Shown: piece after piece, positions 24,974 to 38,800 of the stretch
How the letters are laid out: each line of letters opens with the position of its first letter
How positions within the stretch are numbered: the stretch's first letter is position 1
Assembly (NCBI GenBank): GCA_963691705.1
Contig: OY829543.1
Coordinates: 26,435,523 to 26,499,522 of the forward strand
DNA: 64,000 bases
From: Viola odorata
Taxonomy: Eukaryota; Streptophyta; Magnoliopsida; Malpighiales; Violaceae
Reading direction: 5' to 3'
Made by a program: the position numbers and the translations under genes
The notes under the pieces: model-generated
The model's input: only the letters and a program-made list of their open reading frames with translations
Databases searched by the model: none
Told to the model about the DNA's origin: nothing

Positions 24974-27338
24974 CTAGGGTTATCACGCCTGGTGCGCGCA
25001 TGACTTCATGGTTTGCGAGGACTTGGCGCGACATTCCTCACGGCTGGCGCGCCCTATCCGTGAGGTCTTCATGTGGATACGAGTGAGAGCCCTCATGCTC
25101 GTATCATCTACTCCCTCTTCAAATGGATTCGTTCTCGAATCTGCGCGATCCATTCCTTTGCGAATGTCACACAAAGTACCTACATAGAAGAGATATGCAT
25201 CAGCACTATGGAAAAGAGTTGGAAAATAACTAAATGGTAACTCAAAGCGATGATGGGAAAATAAGTCTGTAGACTTCAAAACACAAGGAATTTTCTCCCA
25301 TGGGCGAAGAGTAGGCTTGGGAATTGTTACATGAAATAACCCTAAACCACCCTTTACTTAAGGCCTTGACCGCGGGCTTGAAGAGATTGGCTTGGAGAGC
25401 TAGCGCAAGGCCTCGGATGGCTTAGGCGCGGGGACTTCATGGGATGCTAGGGTTGGCGCGCCTGGTGCGCGCATGACTTCATGGTTTGCGAGGACTTGGC
25501 CCGGCATTCCTCATGTCTTGCGCGGCCAATCCATGAGGTCTTCTCATGGATACGAGTGAGAGCCCTCATGCTCGTATCATCTCCTCCGTCTTCAAATGGA
25601 TTCGTCCTCGAATCTGCGCGCACCATTCCTTTGCGAATGTCACACATAGTACCTACATAGGAGAGATATGCATCAGTACTATGGAAAAGGGTTGGAAAAT
25701 AACTGAAAGGTAACTCAAAGCGATGATGTGAAAATAAGTCTGTAGACTTCAAAAGACAAGGAATTTTCTCCCATGGGCGAAGAGTAGGCTTGGGAATTAT
25801 TACATGAAATAACCCTAAACCACCCTTCACTTAAGGCTTTGACCGCGGGTTTGAAGAGATTGGCTTGGAGAGCTAGCGCAAGGCCTCAGATGGCTTAGGC
25901 GTGGGGACTTCATGGGATGCTAGGGTTGGCGCGCCTGTTGTGCGCATGTCTTCTTGGTTTGCGAGGACTTGGCGCGACATTCCTCATATCTTGCGCGGCC
26001 TATCCATGAGGTCTTGACGTGGATACGAGTGAGAGCCCTCATGCTAGTATCATCTCCTCCCTCTTCAAATGGATTTGTCCTCGAATATGTGCGCTCCATT
26101 GCTTTGCGAATGTCACACAAAGTACCTACATAGGAGCGATATGCATCAGCACTATGGAAAAGGGTTGGAAAATAACTAAAAGGTAACTCAAAGCGATGAT
26201 GTGAAAATAAGTCTGTAGACTTCAAAAGACAAGGAATTTTCTCCCATGGGCGAAGAGTAGGCTTGGGAATTATTACATGAAATAACCCTAAACCACCCTT
26301 CACTTAAGGCTTTGACCGCGGGCTTGAAGATATTGGCTTGGAGAGCTAGCGCAAGGCCTCAGATGGCTTAGGCGTGGGGACTTCATGGGATGCTAGGGTT
26401 GGCGCGCCTGGTGCGCGCATGACTTCATGGTTTGCGAGGACTTGGCGCCGCATTCCTCACGGCTGGCGCGGCCTATCCGTGAGGTCTTCACGTGGATACG
26501 AGTGAGAGCCCTCATGTTCGTATCATCTCCTCCCTCTTCAAATGGATTCGTCCTCGAATCTGCGCGCTCCATTCCTTTGCGAATGTCACACATAGTACCT
26601 ACATAGGAGAGATATGCATCAATACTATGGAAAAGGGTTGGAAAATAACTGAAAGGTAACTCAAAGCGATGATGTGAAAATAAGTCTGTAGACTTCAAAA
26701 GACAAGGAATTTTCACCCATGGGCGAAGAGTAGGCTTGGGAATTGTTACATGAAATAACCCTAAACCACCCTTTACTTAAGGCCTTGACCGCGGGCTTGA
26801 AGAGATTGGCTTGGAGAGCTAGCGCAAGGCCTCGGATGGCTTAGGCGCGGGGACTTCATGGGATGCTAGGGTTGGCGCGCCTGTTGTGCGCATGTCTTCT
26901 TGGTTTGCGAGGACTTGGCGCGACATTCCTCATATCTTGCGCGGCCTATCCATGAGGTCTTGACGTGGATACGAGTGAGAGCCCTCATGCTAGTATCATC
27001 TCCTCCCTCTTTAAATGGATTTGTCCTCGAATATGTGCGCTCCATTCCTTTGCGAATGTCACACAAAGTACCTACATAGGAGCGATATGCATCAGCACTA
27101 TGGAAAAGGGTTGGAAAATAACTAAAAGGTAACTCAAAGCGATGATGTGAAAATAAGTCTGTAGACTTCAAAAGACAAGGAATTTTCTCCCATGGGCGAA
27201 GAGTAGGCTTGGGAATTATTACATGAAATAACCCTAAACCACCCTTCACTTAAGGCTTTGACCGCGGGCTTGAAGAGATTGGCTTGGAGAGCTAGCGCAA
27301 GGCCTCGGATGGCTTAGGCGTGGGGACTTCATGGGATG
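24974..27338 (-). repeat. 5-unit higher-order repeat, copy 1
   Basis: Order is E (24974), A with CCGTCTTC (25447), C (25920), B (26393) and C (26866). This equals the 8-unit repeat with D, C and D removed, so it looks like a deletion derivative. Private markers shared with copy 2 at an offset of 2365 bp are GGTTATCACGCC at the E boundary, CATTGCTTTGCG in the C at 25920 and CTCTTTAAATGG in the C at 26866. Confidence 0.92.
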
Positions 27339-29703
27339 CTAGGGTTATCACGCCTGGTGCGCGCATGACTTCATGGTTTGCGAGGACTTGGCGCGACATT
27401 CCTCACGGCTGGCGCGCCCTATCCGTGAGGTCTTCATGTGGATACGAGTGAGAGCCCTCATGCTCGTATCATCTACTCCCTCTTCAAATGGATTCGTTCT
27501 CGAATCTGCGCGATCCATTCCTTTGCGAATGTCACACAAAGTACCTACATAGAAGAGATATGCATCAGCACTATGGAAAAGAGTTGGAAAATAACTAAAT
27601 GGTAACTCAAAGCGATGATGGGAAAATAAGTCTGTAGACTTCAAAACACAAGGAATTTTCTCCCATGGGCGAAGAGTAGGCTTGGGAATTGTTACATGAA
27701 ATAACCCTAAACCACCCTTTACTTAAGGCCTTGACCGCGGGCTTGAAGAGATTGGCTTGGAGAGCTAGCGCAAGGCCTCGGATGGCTTAGGCGCGGGGAC
27801 TTCATGGGATGCTAGGGTTGGCGCGCCTGGTGCGCGCATGACTTCATGGTTTGCGAGGACTTGGCCCGGCATTCCTCATGTCTTGCGCGGCCAATCCATG
27901 AGGTCTTCTCATGGATACGAGTGAGAGCCCTCATGCTCGTATCATCTCCTCCGTCTTCAAATGGATTCGTCCTCGAATCTGCGCGCACCATTCCTTTGCG
28001 AATGTCACACATAGTACCTACATAGGAGAGATATGCATCAGTACTATGGAAAAGGGTTGGAAAATAACTGAAAGGTAACTCAAAGCGATGATGTGAAAAT
28101 AAGTCTGTAGACTTCAAAAGACAAGGAATTTTCTCCCATGGGCGAAGAGTAGGCTTGGGAATTATTACATGAAATAACCCTAAACCACCCTTCACTTAAG
28201 GCTTTGACCGCGGGTTTGAAGAGATTGGCTTGGAGAGCTAGCGCAAGGCCTCAGATGGCTTAGGCGTGGGGACTTCATGGGATGCTAGGGTTGGCGCGCC
28301 TGTTGTGCGCATGTCTTCTTGGTTTGCGAGGACTTGGCGCGACATTCCTCATATCTTGCGCGGCCTATCCATGAGGTCTTGACGTGGATACGAGTGAGAG
28401 CCCTCATGCTAGTATCATCTCCTCCCTCTTCAAATGGATTTGTCCTCGAATATGTGCGCTCCATTGCTTTGCGAATGTCACACAAAGTACCTACATAGGA
28501 GCGATATGCATCAGCACTATGGAAAAGGGTTGGAAAATAACTAAAAGGTAACTCAAAGCGATGATGTGAAAATAAGTCTGTAGACTTCAAAAGACAAGGA
28601 ATTTTCTCCCATGGGCGAAGAGTAGGCTTGGGAATTATTACATGAAATAACCCTAAACCACCCTTCACTTAAGGCTTTGACCGCGGGCTTGAAGATATTG
28701 GCTTGGAGAGCTAGCGCAAGGCCTCAGATGGCTTAGGCGTGGGGACTTCATGGGATGCTAGGGTTGGCGCGCCTGGTGCGCGCATGACTTCATGGTTTGC
28801 GAGGACTTGGCGCCGCATTCCTCACGGCTGGCGCGGCCTATCCGTGAGGTCTTCACGTGGATACGAGTGAGAGCCCTCATGTTCGTATCATCTCCTCCCT
28901 CTTCAAATGGATTCGTCCTCGAATCTGCGCGCTCCATTCCTTTGCGAATGTCACACATAGTACCTACATAGGAGAGATATGCATCAATACTATGGAAAAG
29001 GGTTGGAAAATAACTGAAAGGTAACTCAAAGCGATGATGTGAAAATAAGTCTGTAGACTTCAAAAGACAAGGAATTTTCACCCATGGGCGAAGAGTAGGC
29101 TTGGGAATTGTTACATGAAATAACCCTAAACCACCCTTTACTTAAGGCCTTGACCGCGGGCTTGAAGAGATTGGCTTGGAGAGCTAGCGCAAGGCCTCGG
29201 ATGGCTTAGGCGCGGGGACTTCATGGGATGCTAGGGTTGGCGCGCCTGTTGTGCGCATGTCTTCTTGGTTTGCGAGGACTTGGCGCGACATTCCTCATAT
29301 CTTGCGCGGCCTATCCATGAGGTCTTGACGTGGATACGAGTGAGAGCCCTCATGCTAGTATCATCTCCTCCCTCTTTAAATGGATTTGTCCTCGAATATG
29401 TGCGCTCCATTCCTTTGCGAATGTCACACAAAGTACCTACATAGGAGCGATATGCATCAGCACTATGGAAAAGGGTTGGAAAATAACTAAAAGGTAACTC
29501 AAAGCGATGATGTGAAAATAAGTCTGTAGACTTCAAAAGACAAGGAATTTTCTCCCATGGGCGAAGAGTAGGCTTGGGAATTATTACATGAAATAACCCT
29601 AAACCACCCTTCACTTAAGGCTTTGACCGCGGGCTTGAAGAGATTGGCTTGGAGAGCTAGCACAAGGCCTCGGATGGCTTAGGTGTGGGGACTTCATGGG
29701 ATG
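27339..29703 (-). repeat. 5-unit higher-order repeat, copy 2
   Basis: This is the second copy of E A C B C, with units at 27339, 27812, 28285, 28758 and 29231. It shares all the private markers listed for copy 1, and I saw no clear difference between the copies at the positions I compared. This indicates very recent duplication. Confidence 0.92.
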
Positions 29704-31122
29704 CTAGGGTTGGCGCGCCTGGTGCACGCATGTCTTCATGGTTTACGAGGACTTGGCGCGGCATTCCTCATGGCTTGCGCGGCCTATCCATGAGGTCTTC
29801 ACGTGGATACGAGTGAGAGCCCTCATGTTCGTATCATCTCCTCCCTCTTCAAATGGATACGTCCTCGAACCTGCGGGCTCCATTCCTTTGCGAATGTCAC
29901 ACAAAGTACCTACATAGGAGAGATATGCATCAGCACTATGGAAAAGGGTTGGAAAATAACTGAAAGGTAACTCAAAGCGATGATGTGAAAATAAGTCTGT
30001 AGACTTCTAAAGACAAGGAATTTTCTCCCATGGGCGAAGAGTAGGCTTGGGAATTATTACATGAAATAACCCTAAACTACCCTTTACATAAGGCCTTGAC
30101 CGCGGGCTTGAAGAGATTGGCTTGGAGAGCTAGCGCAAGGCCTCGGATGGCTTAGGCGCGGGGACTTCATGGGATGCTAGGGTTGGCGCGCCTGTTGTGC
30201 GCATGTCTTCTTGGTTTGCGAGGACTTGGCGCGACATTCCTCATATCTTGCGCGGCCTATCCATGAGGTCTTGACGTGGATACGAGTGAGAGCCCTCATG
30301 CTAGTATCATCTCCTCCCTCTTCAAATGGATTTGTCCTCGAATATGTGCGCTCCATTCCTTTGCGAATGTCACACAAAGTACCTACATAGGAGAGATATG
30401 CATCAGCACTATGGAAAAGAGTTGGAAAATAACTAAAAGGTAATTCAAAGCAATGATGTGAAATTAAGTCTGTAGACTTCAAAAGACAAGGTATTTTCTC
30501 CCATGGGCGAAGAGTAGGCTTGGGAATTATTACATGAAATAACCCTAAACCACCCTTCACTTAAGGCTTTGACCGCGGGCTTGAAGAGATTGGCTTGGAG
30601 AGCTAGCACAAGGCCTCGGATGGCTTAGGTGTGGGGACTTCATGGGATGCTAGGGTTGGCGCGCCTGGTGCACGCATGTCTTCATGGTTTACGAGGACTT
30701 GGCGCGGCATTCCTCATGGCTTGCGCGGCCTATCCATGAGGTCTTCACGTGGATACGAGTGAGAGCCCTCATGTTCGTATCATATCCTCCCTCTTCAAAT
30801 GGATTCGTCCTCGAACCTGCGGGCTCCATTCCATTGCGAATGTCACACAAAGTACCTACATAGGAGAGATATGCATCAGCACTATGGAAAAGGGTTGGAA
30901 AATAACTGAAAGGTAACTCAAAGCGATGATGTGAAAATAAGTCTGTAGACTTCAAAAGACAAGGCATTTTCTCCCATGGGCGAAGAGTAGGCTTGGGAAT
31001 TATTACATGAAATAACCCTAAACCACCCTTCACTTAAGGCTTTGACCGCGGGCTTGAAGAGATTGGCTTGGAGAGCTAGCGCAAGGCCTCGGATGGCTTA
31101 GGCGTGGGGACTTCATGGGATG
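29704..31122 (-). repeat. D C D bridge between two 5-unit repeats
   Basis: Units are D with TAG (29704), the variant C (30177, relative of 24501) and D (30650). The D at 30650 has private bases such as CATATCCTCC near 30781, CCATTGCG near 30832 and AGGCATTTTC near 30962. These three units are the class removed from the 8-unit repeat to give the 5-unit one. Confidence 0.85.
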
Positions 31123-33485
31123 CTAGGGTTATCGCGCCTGGTGCGCGCATGACTTCATGGTTTGCGAGGACTTGGCGCGGCATTCCTCACGGCTGGCGCG
31201 CCCTATCCGTGAGGTCTTCACGTGGATACGAGTGAGAGCCCTCATGCTCGTATCATCTACTCCCTCTTCAAATGGATTCGTTCTCGAATCTGCGCGATCC
31301 ATTCCTTTGCGAATGTCACACAAAGTACCTACATAGAAGAGATGCATCAGCACTATGGAAAAGAGTTGGAAAATAACTGAAAGGTAACTCAATGCGATGA
31401 TGTGAAAATAAGTCTGTAGACTTCAAAAGACAAGGAATTTTCACCCATGGGCGAAGAGTAGGCTTGGGAATTGTTACATGAAATAACCCTAAACCACCCT
31501 TTACTTAAGGCCTTGACCGCGGGCTTGAAGAGATTGGCTTGGAGAGCTAGCGCAAGGCCTCGGATGGCTTAGGCGCGGGGACTTCATGGGATGCTAGGGT
31601 TGGCGCGCCTGGTGCGCGCATGACTTCATGGTTTGCGAGGACTTGGCCCGGCATTCCTCATGTCTTGCGCGGCCTATCCATGAGGTCTTCTCATGGATAC
31701 GAGTGAGAGCCCTCATGCTCGTATCATCTCCTCCGTCTTCAAATGGATTCGTCCTCGAATCTGCGCGCACCATTCCTTTGCGAATGTCACACATAGTACC
31801 TACATAGGAGAGATATGCATCAGTACTATGGAAAAGGGTTGGAAAATGACTGAAAGGTAACTCAAAGCGATGATGTGAAAATAAGTCTGTAGACTTCAAA
31901 AGACAAGGAATTTTCTCCCATGGGCGAAGAGTAGGCTTGGGAATTATTACATGAAATAACCCTAAACTACCCTTTACATAAGGCCTTGACCGCGGGCTTG
32001 AAGAGATTGGCTTGGAGAGCTAGCGCAAGGCCTCGGATGGCTTAGGCGCGGGGACTTCATGGGATGCTAGGGTTGGCGCGCCTGTTGTGCGCATGTCTTC
32101 TTGGTTTGCGAGGACTTGGCGCGACATTCCTCATATCTTGCGCGGCCTATCCATGAGGTCTTGACGTGGATACGAGTGAGAGCCCTCATGCTAGTATCAT
32201 CTCCTCCCTCTTCAAATGGATTCGTCCTCGAACCTGCGGGCTCCATTCCTTTGCGAATGTCACACAAAGTACCTACATAGGAGAGATATGCATCAGCACT
32301 ATGGAAAAGGGTTGGAAAATAACTGAAAGGTAACTCAAAGCGATGATGTGAAAATAAGTCTGTAGACTTCAAAAGACAAGGAATTTTCTCCCATGGGCGA
32401 AGAGTAGGCTTGGGAATTATTACATGAAATAACCCTAAACCACCCTTCACTTAAGGCTTTGACCGCGGGCTTGAAGAGATTGGCTTGGAGAGCTAGCACA
32501 AGGCCTCGGATGGCTTAGGTGTGGGGACTTCATGGGATGCTAGGGTTGGCGCGCCTGGTGCACGCATGTCTTCATGGTTTACGAGGACTTGGCGTGGCAT
32601 TCCTCATGGCTTGCGGGGCCTATCCATGAGGTCTTCACGTGGATACGAGTGAGAGCCCTCATGCTCGTATCATCTCCTCCGTCTTCAAATGGATTTGTCC
32701 TCGAATATGTGCGCTCCATTCCTTTGCGAATGTCACACAAAGTACCTACATAGGAGCGATATGCATCAGCACTATGGAAAAGGGTTGGAAAATAACTAAA
32801 AGGTAACTCAAAGCGATGATGTGAAAATAAGTCTGTAGACTTCAAAAGACAAGGAATTTTCTCCCATGGGCGAAGAGTAGGCTTGGGAATTATTACATGA
32901 AATAACCCTAAACCACCCTTCACTTAAGGCTTTGACCGCGGGCTTGAAGAGATTGGCTTGGAGAGCTAGCACAAGGCCTCGGATGGCTTAGGTGTGGGGA
33001 CTTCATGGGATGCTAGGGTTGGCGCGCCTGGTGCACGCATGTCTTCATGGTTTACGAGGACTTGGCGTGGCATTCCTCATGGCTTGCGGGGCCTATCCAT
33101 GAGGTCTTCACGTGGATACGAGTGAGAGCCCTCATGTTCGTATCATCTCCTCCCTCTTCAAATGGATTCGTCCTCGAACCTGCGGGCTCCATTCCTTTGC
33201 GAATGTCACACAAAGTACCTACATAGGAGAGATATGCATCAGCACTATGGAAAAGGGTTGGAAAATAACTGAAAGGTAACTCAAAGCGATGATGTGAAAA
33301 TAAGTCTGTAGACTTCAAAAGACAAGGAATTTTCTCCCATGGGCGAAGAGTAGGCTTGGGAATTATTACATGAAATATTCCTAAACCACCCTTCACTTAA
33401 GGCTTTGACCGCGGGCTTGAAGAGATTGGCTTGGAGAGCTAGCGCAAGGCCTCGGATGGCTTAGGCGTGGGGACTTCATGGGATG
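31123..33485 (-). repeat. Second 5-unit higher-order repeat, copy 1 (2363 bp)
   Basis: Order is E with a B-like tail (31123), A (31594), C/D mosaic (32067), D/C mosaic (32540) and D (33013). The first unit has the first indel of the array: GAAGAGATGCATC near 31336-31348 instead of GAAGAGATATGCATC, a loss of AT. The last unit has the private GAAATATTCC near 33373. The block recurs immediately, 2365 bp long without the deletion. Confidence 0.9.
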
Positions 33486-35850
33486 CTAGGGTTATCGCGC
33501 CTGGTGCGCGCATGACTTCATGGTTTGCGAGGACTTGGCGCGGCATTCCTCACGGCTGGCGCGCCCTATCCGTGAGGTCTTCACGTGGATACGAGTGAGA
33601 GCCCTCATGCTCGTATCATCTACTCCCTCTTCAAATGGATTCGTTCTCGAATCTGCGCGATCCATTCCTTTGCGAATGTCACACAAAGTACCTACATAGA
33701 AGAGATATGCATCAGCACTATGGAAAAGAGTTGGAAAATAACTGAAAGGTAACTCAATGCGATGATGTGAAAATAAGTCTGTAGACTTCAAAAGACAAGG
33801 AATTTTCACCCATGGGCGAAGAGTAGGCTTGGGAATTGTTACATGAAATAACCCTAAACCACCCTTTACTTAAGGCCTTGACCGCGGGCTTGAAGAGATT
33901 GGCTTGGAGAGCTAGCGCAAGGCCTCGGATGGCTTAGGCGCGGGGACTTCATGGGATGCTAGGGTTGGCGCGCCTGGTGCGCGCATGACTTCATGGTTTG
34001 CGAGGACTTGGCCCGGCATTCCTCATGTCTTGCGCGGCCTATCCATGAGGTCTTCTCATGGATACGAGTGAGAGCCCTCATGCTCGTATCATCTCCTCCG
34101 TCTTCAAATGGATTCGTCCTCGAATCTGCGCGCACCATTCCTTTGCGAATGTCACACATAGTACCTACATAGGAGAGATATGCATCAGTACTATGGAAAA
34201 GGGTTGGAAAATAACTGAAAGGTAACTCAAAGCGATGATGTGAAAATAAGTCTGTAGACTTCAAAAGACAAGGAATTTTCTCCCATGGGCGAAGAGTAGG
34301 CTTGGGAATTATTACATGAAATAACCCTAAACTACCCTTTACATAAGGCCTTGACCGCGGGCTTGAAGAGATTGGCTTGGAGAGCTAGCGCAAGGCCTCG
34401 GATGGCTTAGGCGCGGGGACTTCATGGGATGCTAGGGTTGGCGCGCCTGTTGTGCGCATGTCTTCTTGGTTTGCGAGGACTTGGCGCGACATTCCTCATA
34501 TCTTGCGCGGCCTATCCATGAGGTCTTGACGTGGATACGAGTGAGAGCCCTCATGCTAGTATCATCTCCTCCCTCTTCAAATGGATTCGTCCTCGAACCT
34601 GCGGGCTCCATTCCTTTGCGAATGTCACACAAAGTACCTACATAGGAGAGATATGCATCAGCACTATGGAAAAGGGTTGGAAAATAACTGAAAGGTAACT
34701 CAAAGCGATGATGTGAAAATAAGTCTGTAGACTTCAAAAGACAAGGAATTTTCTCCCATGGGCGAAGAGTAGGCTTGGGAATTATTACATGAAATAACCC
34801 TAAACCACCCTTCACTTAAGGCTTTGACCGCGGGCTTGAAGAGATTGGCTTGGAGAGCTAGCACAAGGCCTCGGATGGCTTAGGTGTGGGGACTTCATGG
34901 GATGCTAGGGTTGGCGCGCCTGGTGCACGCATGTCTTCATGGTTTACGAGGACTTGGCGTGGCATTCCTCATGGCTTGCGGGGCCTATCCATGAGGTCTT
35001 CACGTGGATACGAGTGAGAGCCCTCATGCTCGTATCATCTCCTCCGTCTTCAAATGGATTTGTCCTCGAATATGTGCGCTCCATTCCTTTGCGAATGTCA
35101 CACAAAGTACCTACATAGGAGCGATATGCATCAGCACTATGGAAAAGGGTTGGAAAATAACTAAAAGGTAACTCAAAGCGATGATGTGAAAATAAGTCTG
35201 TAGACTTCAAAAGACAAGGAATTTTCTCCCATGGGCGAAGAGTAGGCTTGGGAATTATTACATGAAATAACCCTAAACCACCCTTCACTTAATGCTTTGA
35301 CCGCGGGCTTGAAGAGATTGGCTTGGAGAGCTAGCACAAGGCCTCGGATGGCTTAGGTGTGGGGACTTCATGGGATGCTAGGGTTGGCGCGCCTGGTGCA
35401 CGCATGTCTTCATGGTTTACGAGGACTTGGCGTGGCATTCCTCATGGCTTGCGGGGCCTATCCATGAGGTCTTCACGTGGATACGAGTGAGAGCCCTCAT
35501 GTTCGTATCATCTCCTCCCTCTTCAAATGGATTCGTCCTCGAACCTGCGGGCTCCATTCCTTTGCGAATGTCACACAAAGTACCTACATAGGAGAGATAT
35601 GCATCAGCACTATGGAAAAGGGTTGGAAAATAACTGAAAGGTAACTCAAAGCGATGATGTGAAAATAAGTCTGTAGACTTCAAAAGACAAGGAATTTTCT
35701 CCCATGGGCGAAGAGTAGGCTTGGGAATTATTACATGAAATATTCCTAAACCACCCTTCACTTAAGGCTTTGACCGCGGGCTTGAAGAGATTGGCTTGGA
35801 GAGCTAGCGCAAGGCCTCGGATGGCTTAGGCGTGGGGACTTCATGGGATG
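33486..35850 (-). repeat. Second 5-unit higher-order repeat, copy 2
   Basis: Units are at 33486, 33959, 34432, 34905 and 35378, in the same order of subfamilies and mosaics as copy 1. The two mosaics and the GAAATATTCC marker are shared, so they arose before the duplication. The AT deletion of copy 1 is absent, so that change came after it. Confidence 0.9.
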
Positions 35851-38800
35851 CTAGGGTTATCGCGCCTGGTGCGCGCATGACTTCATGGTTTGCGAGGACT
35901 TGGCGCGGCATTCCTCACGGCTGGCGCGCCCTATCCGTGAGGTCTTCACGTGGATACGAGTGAGAGCCCTCATGCTCGTATCATCTACTCCCTCTTCAAA
36001 TGGATTCGTTCTCGAATCTGCGCGATCCATTCCTTTGCGAATGTCACACAAAGTACCTACATAGAAGAGATATGCATCAGCACTATGGAAAAGAGTTGGA
36101 AAATAACTAAATGGTAACTCAAAGCGATGATGGGAAAATAAGTCTGTAGACTTCAAAACACAAGGAATTTTCTCCCATGGACGAAGAGTAGGCTTGGGAA
36201 TTATTACATGAAATAACCCTAAACCACCCTTCACTTAAGGCTTTGACCGCGGGCTTGAAGAGATTGGCTTGGAGAGCTAGCGCAAGGCCTCAGATGGCTT
36301 AGGCGTGGGGACTTCATGGGATGCTAGGGTTGGCGCGCCTGGTGCGCGCATGACTTCATGGTTTGCGAGGACTTGGCGCCGCATTCCTCACGGCTGGCGC
36401 GGCCTATCCGTGAGGTCTTCACGTGGATACGAGTGAGAGCCCTCATGTTCGTATCATCTCCTCCCTCTTCAAATGGATTCGTCCTCGAATCTGCGCGCTC
36501 CATTCCTTTGCGAATGTCACACATAGTACCTACATAGGAGAGATATGCATCAATACTATGGAAAAGGGTTGGAAAATAACTGAAAGGTAACTCAAAGCAA
36601 TGATGTGAAAATAAGTCTGTAGACTTCTAAAGACAAGGAATTTTCTCCCATGGGCGAAGAGTAGGCTTGGGAATTATTACATGAAATAACCCTAAACTAC
36701 CCTTTACATAAGGCCTTGACCGCGGGCTTGAAGAGATTGGCTTGGAGAGCTAGCGCAAGGCCTCGGATGGCTTAGGCGCGGGGACTTCATGGGATGCTAG
36801 GGTTGGCGCGCCTGTTGTGCGCATGTCTTCTTGGTTTGCGAGGACTTGGCGCGACATTCCTCATATCTTGCGCGGCCTATCCATGAGATCTTGACGTGGA
36901 TACGAGTGAGAGCCCTCATGCTAGTATCATCTCCTCCCTCTTCAAATGGATTTGTCCTCGAATATGTGCGCTCCATTCCTTTGCGAATGTCACACAAAGT
37001 ACCTACATAGGAGAGATATGCATCAGCACTATGGAAAAGGGTTGGAAAATAACTAAAAGGTAACTCAAAGCGATGATGTGAAAATAAGTCTGTAGACTTC
37101 AAAAGACAAGGTATTTTCTCCCATGGGCGAAGAGTAGGCTTGGGAATTATTACATGAAATAACCCTAAACCACCCTTCACTTAAGGCTTTGACCGCGGGC
37201 TTGAAGAGATTGGCTTGGAGAGCTAGCACAAGGCCTCGGATGGCTTAGGTGTGGGGACTTCATGGGATGCTAGGGTTGGCGCGCCTGGTGCACGCATGTC
37301 TTCATGGTTTACGAGGACTTGGCGCGGCATTCCTCATGGCTTGCGCGGCCTATCCATGAGGTCTTCACGTGGATACGAGTGAGAGCCCTCATGTTCGTAT
37401 CATCTCCTCCCTCTTCAAATGGATTCGTCCTCGAACCTGCGGGCTCCATTCCTTTGCGAATGTCACACAAAGTACCTACATAGGAGAGATATGCATCAGC
37501 ACTATGGAAAAGGGTTGGAAAATAACTGAAAGGTAACTCAAAGCGATGATGTGAAAATAAGTCTGTAGACTTCAAAAGACAAGGCATTTTCTCCCATGGG
37601 CGAAGAGTAGGCTTGGGAATTATTACATGAAATAACCCTAAACCACCCTTCACTTAAGGCTTTGACCGCGGGCTTGAAGAGATTGGCTTGGAGAGCTAGC
37701 GCAAGGCCTCGGATGGCTTAGGCGTGGGGACTTCATGGGATGCTAGGGTTATCGCGCCTGGTGCGCGCATGACTTCATGGTTTGCGAGGACTTGGCGCGG
37801 CATTCCACACGGCTGGCGCGCCTTATCCGTGAGGTCTTCACGTGGATACGAGTGAGAGCCCTCATGCTCGTATCATCTACTCCCTCTTCAAATGGATTCG
37901 TTCTCGAATCTGCGCGATCCATTCCTTTGCGAATGTCACACAAAGTACCTACATAGAAGAGATATGCATCAGCACTATGGAAAAGAGTTGGAAAATAACT
38001 AAATGGTAACTCAAAGCGATGATGGGAAAATAAGTCTGTAGACTTCAAAACACAAGGAATTTTCTCCCATGGGCGAAGAGTAGGCTTGGGAATTATTACA
38101 TGAAATAACCCTAAACCACCCTTCACTTAAGGCTTTGACCGCGGGCTTGAAGATATTGGCTTGGAGAGCTAGCGCAAGGCCTCAGATGGCTTAGGCGTGG
38201 GGACTTCATGGGATGCTAGGGTTGGCGCGCCTGGTGCGCGCATGACTTCATGGTTTGCGAGGACTTGGCGCCGCATTCCTCACGGCTGGCGCGGCCTATC
38301 CGTGAGGTCTTCACGTGGATACGAGTGAGAGCCCTCATGTTCGTATCATCTCCTCCCTCTTCAAATGGATTCGTCCTCGAATCTGCGCGCTCCATTCCTT
38401 TGCGAATGTCACACATAGTACCTACATAGGAGAGATATGCATCAATACTATGGAAAAGGGTTGAAAAATAACTGAAAGGTAACTCAAAGCGATGATGTGA
38501 AAATAAGTCTGTAGACTTCAAAAGACAAGGAATTTTCACCCATGGGCGAAGAGTAGGCTTGGGAATTGTTACATGAAATAACCCTAAACCACCCTTTACT
38601 TAAGGCCTTGACCGCGGGCTTGAAGAGATTGGCTTGGAGAGCTAGCGCAAGGCCTCGGATGGCTTAGGCGCGGGGACTTCATGGGATGCTAGGGTTGGCG
38701 CGCCTGGTGCGCGCATGACTTCATGGTTTGCGAGGACTTGGCCCGGCATTCCTCATGTCTTGCGCGGCCTATCCATGAGGTCTTCTCATGGATACGAGTG

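Noticed and set aside
378..31122. Unit length of 473 bp as three nucleosome repeats
   Set aside because: 473/3 is about 158 bp, shorter than usual plant nucleosome repeat lengths, and the sequence gives no direct evidence of positioning.
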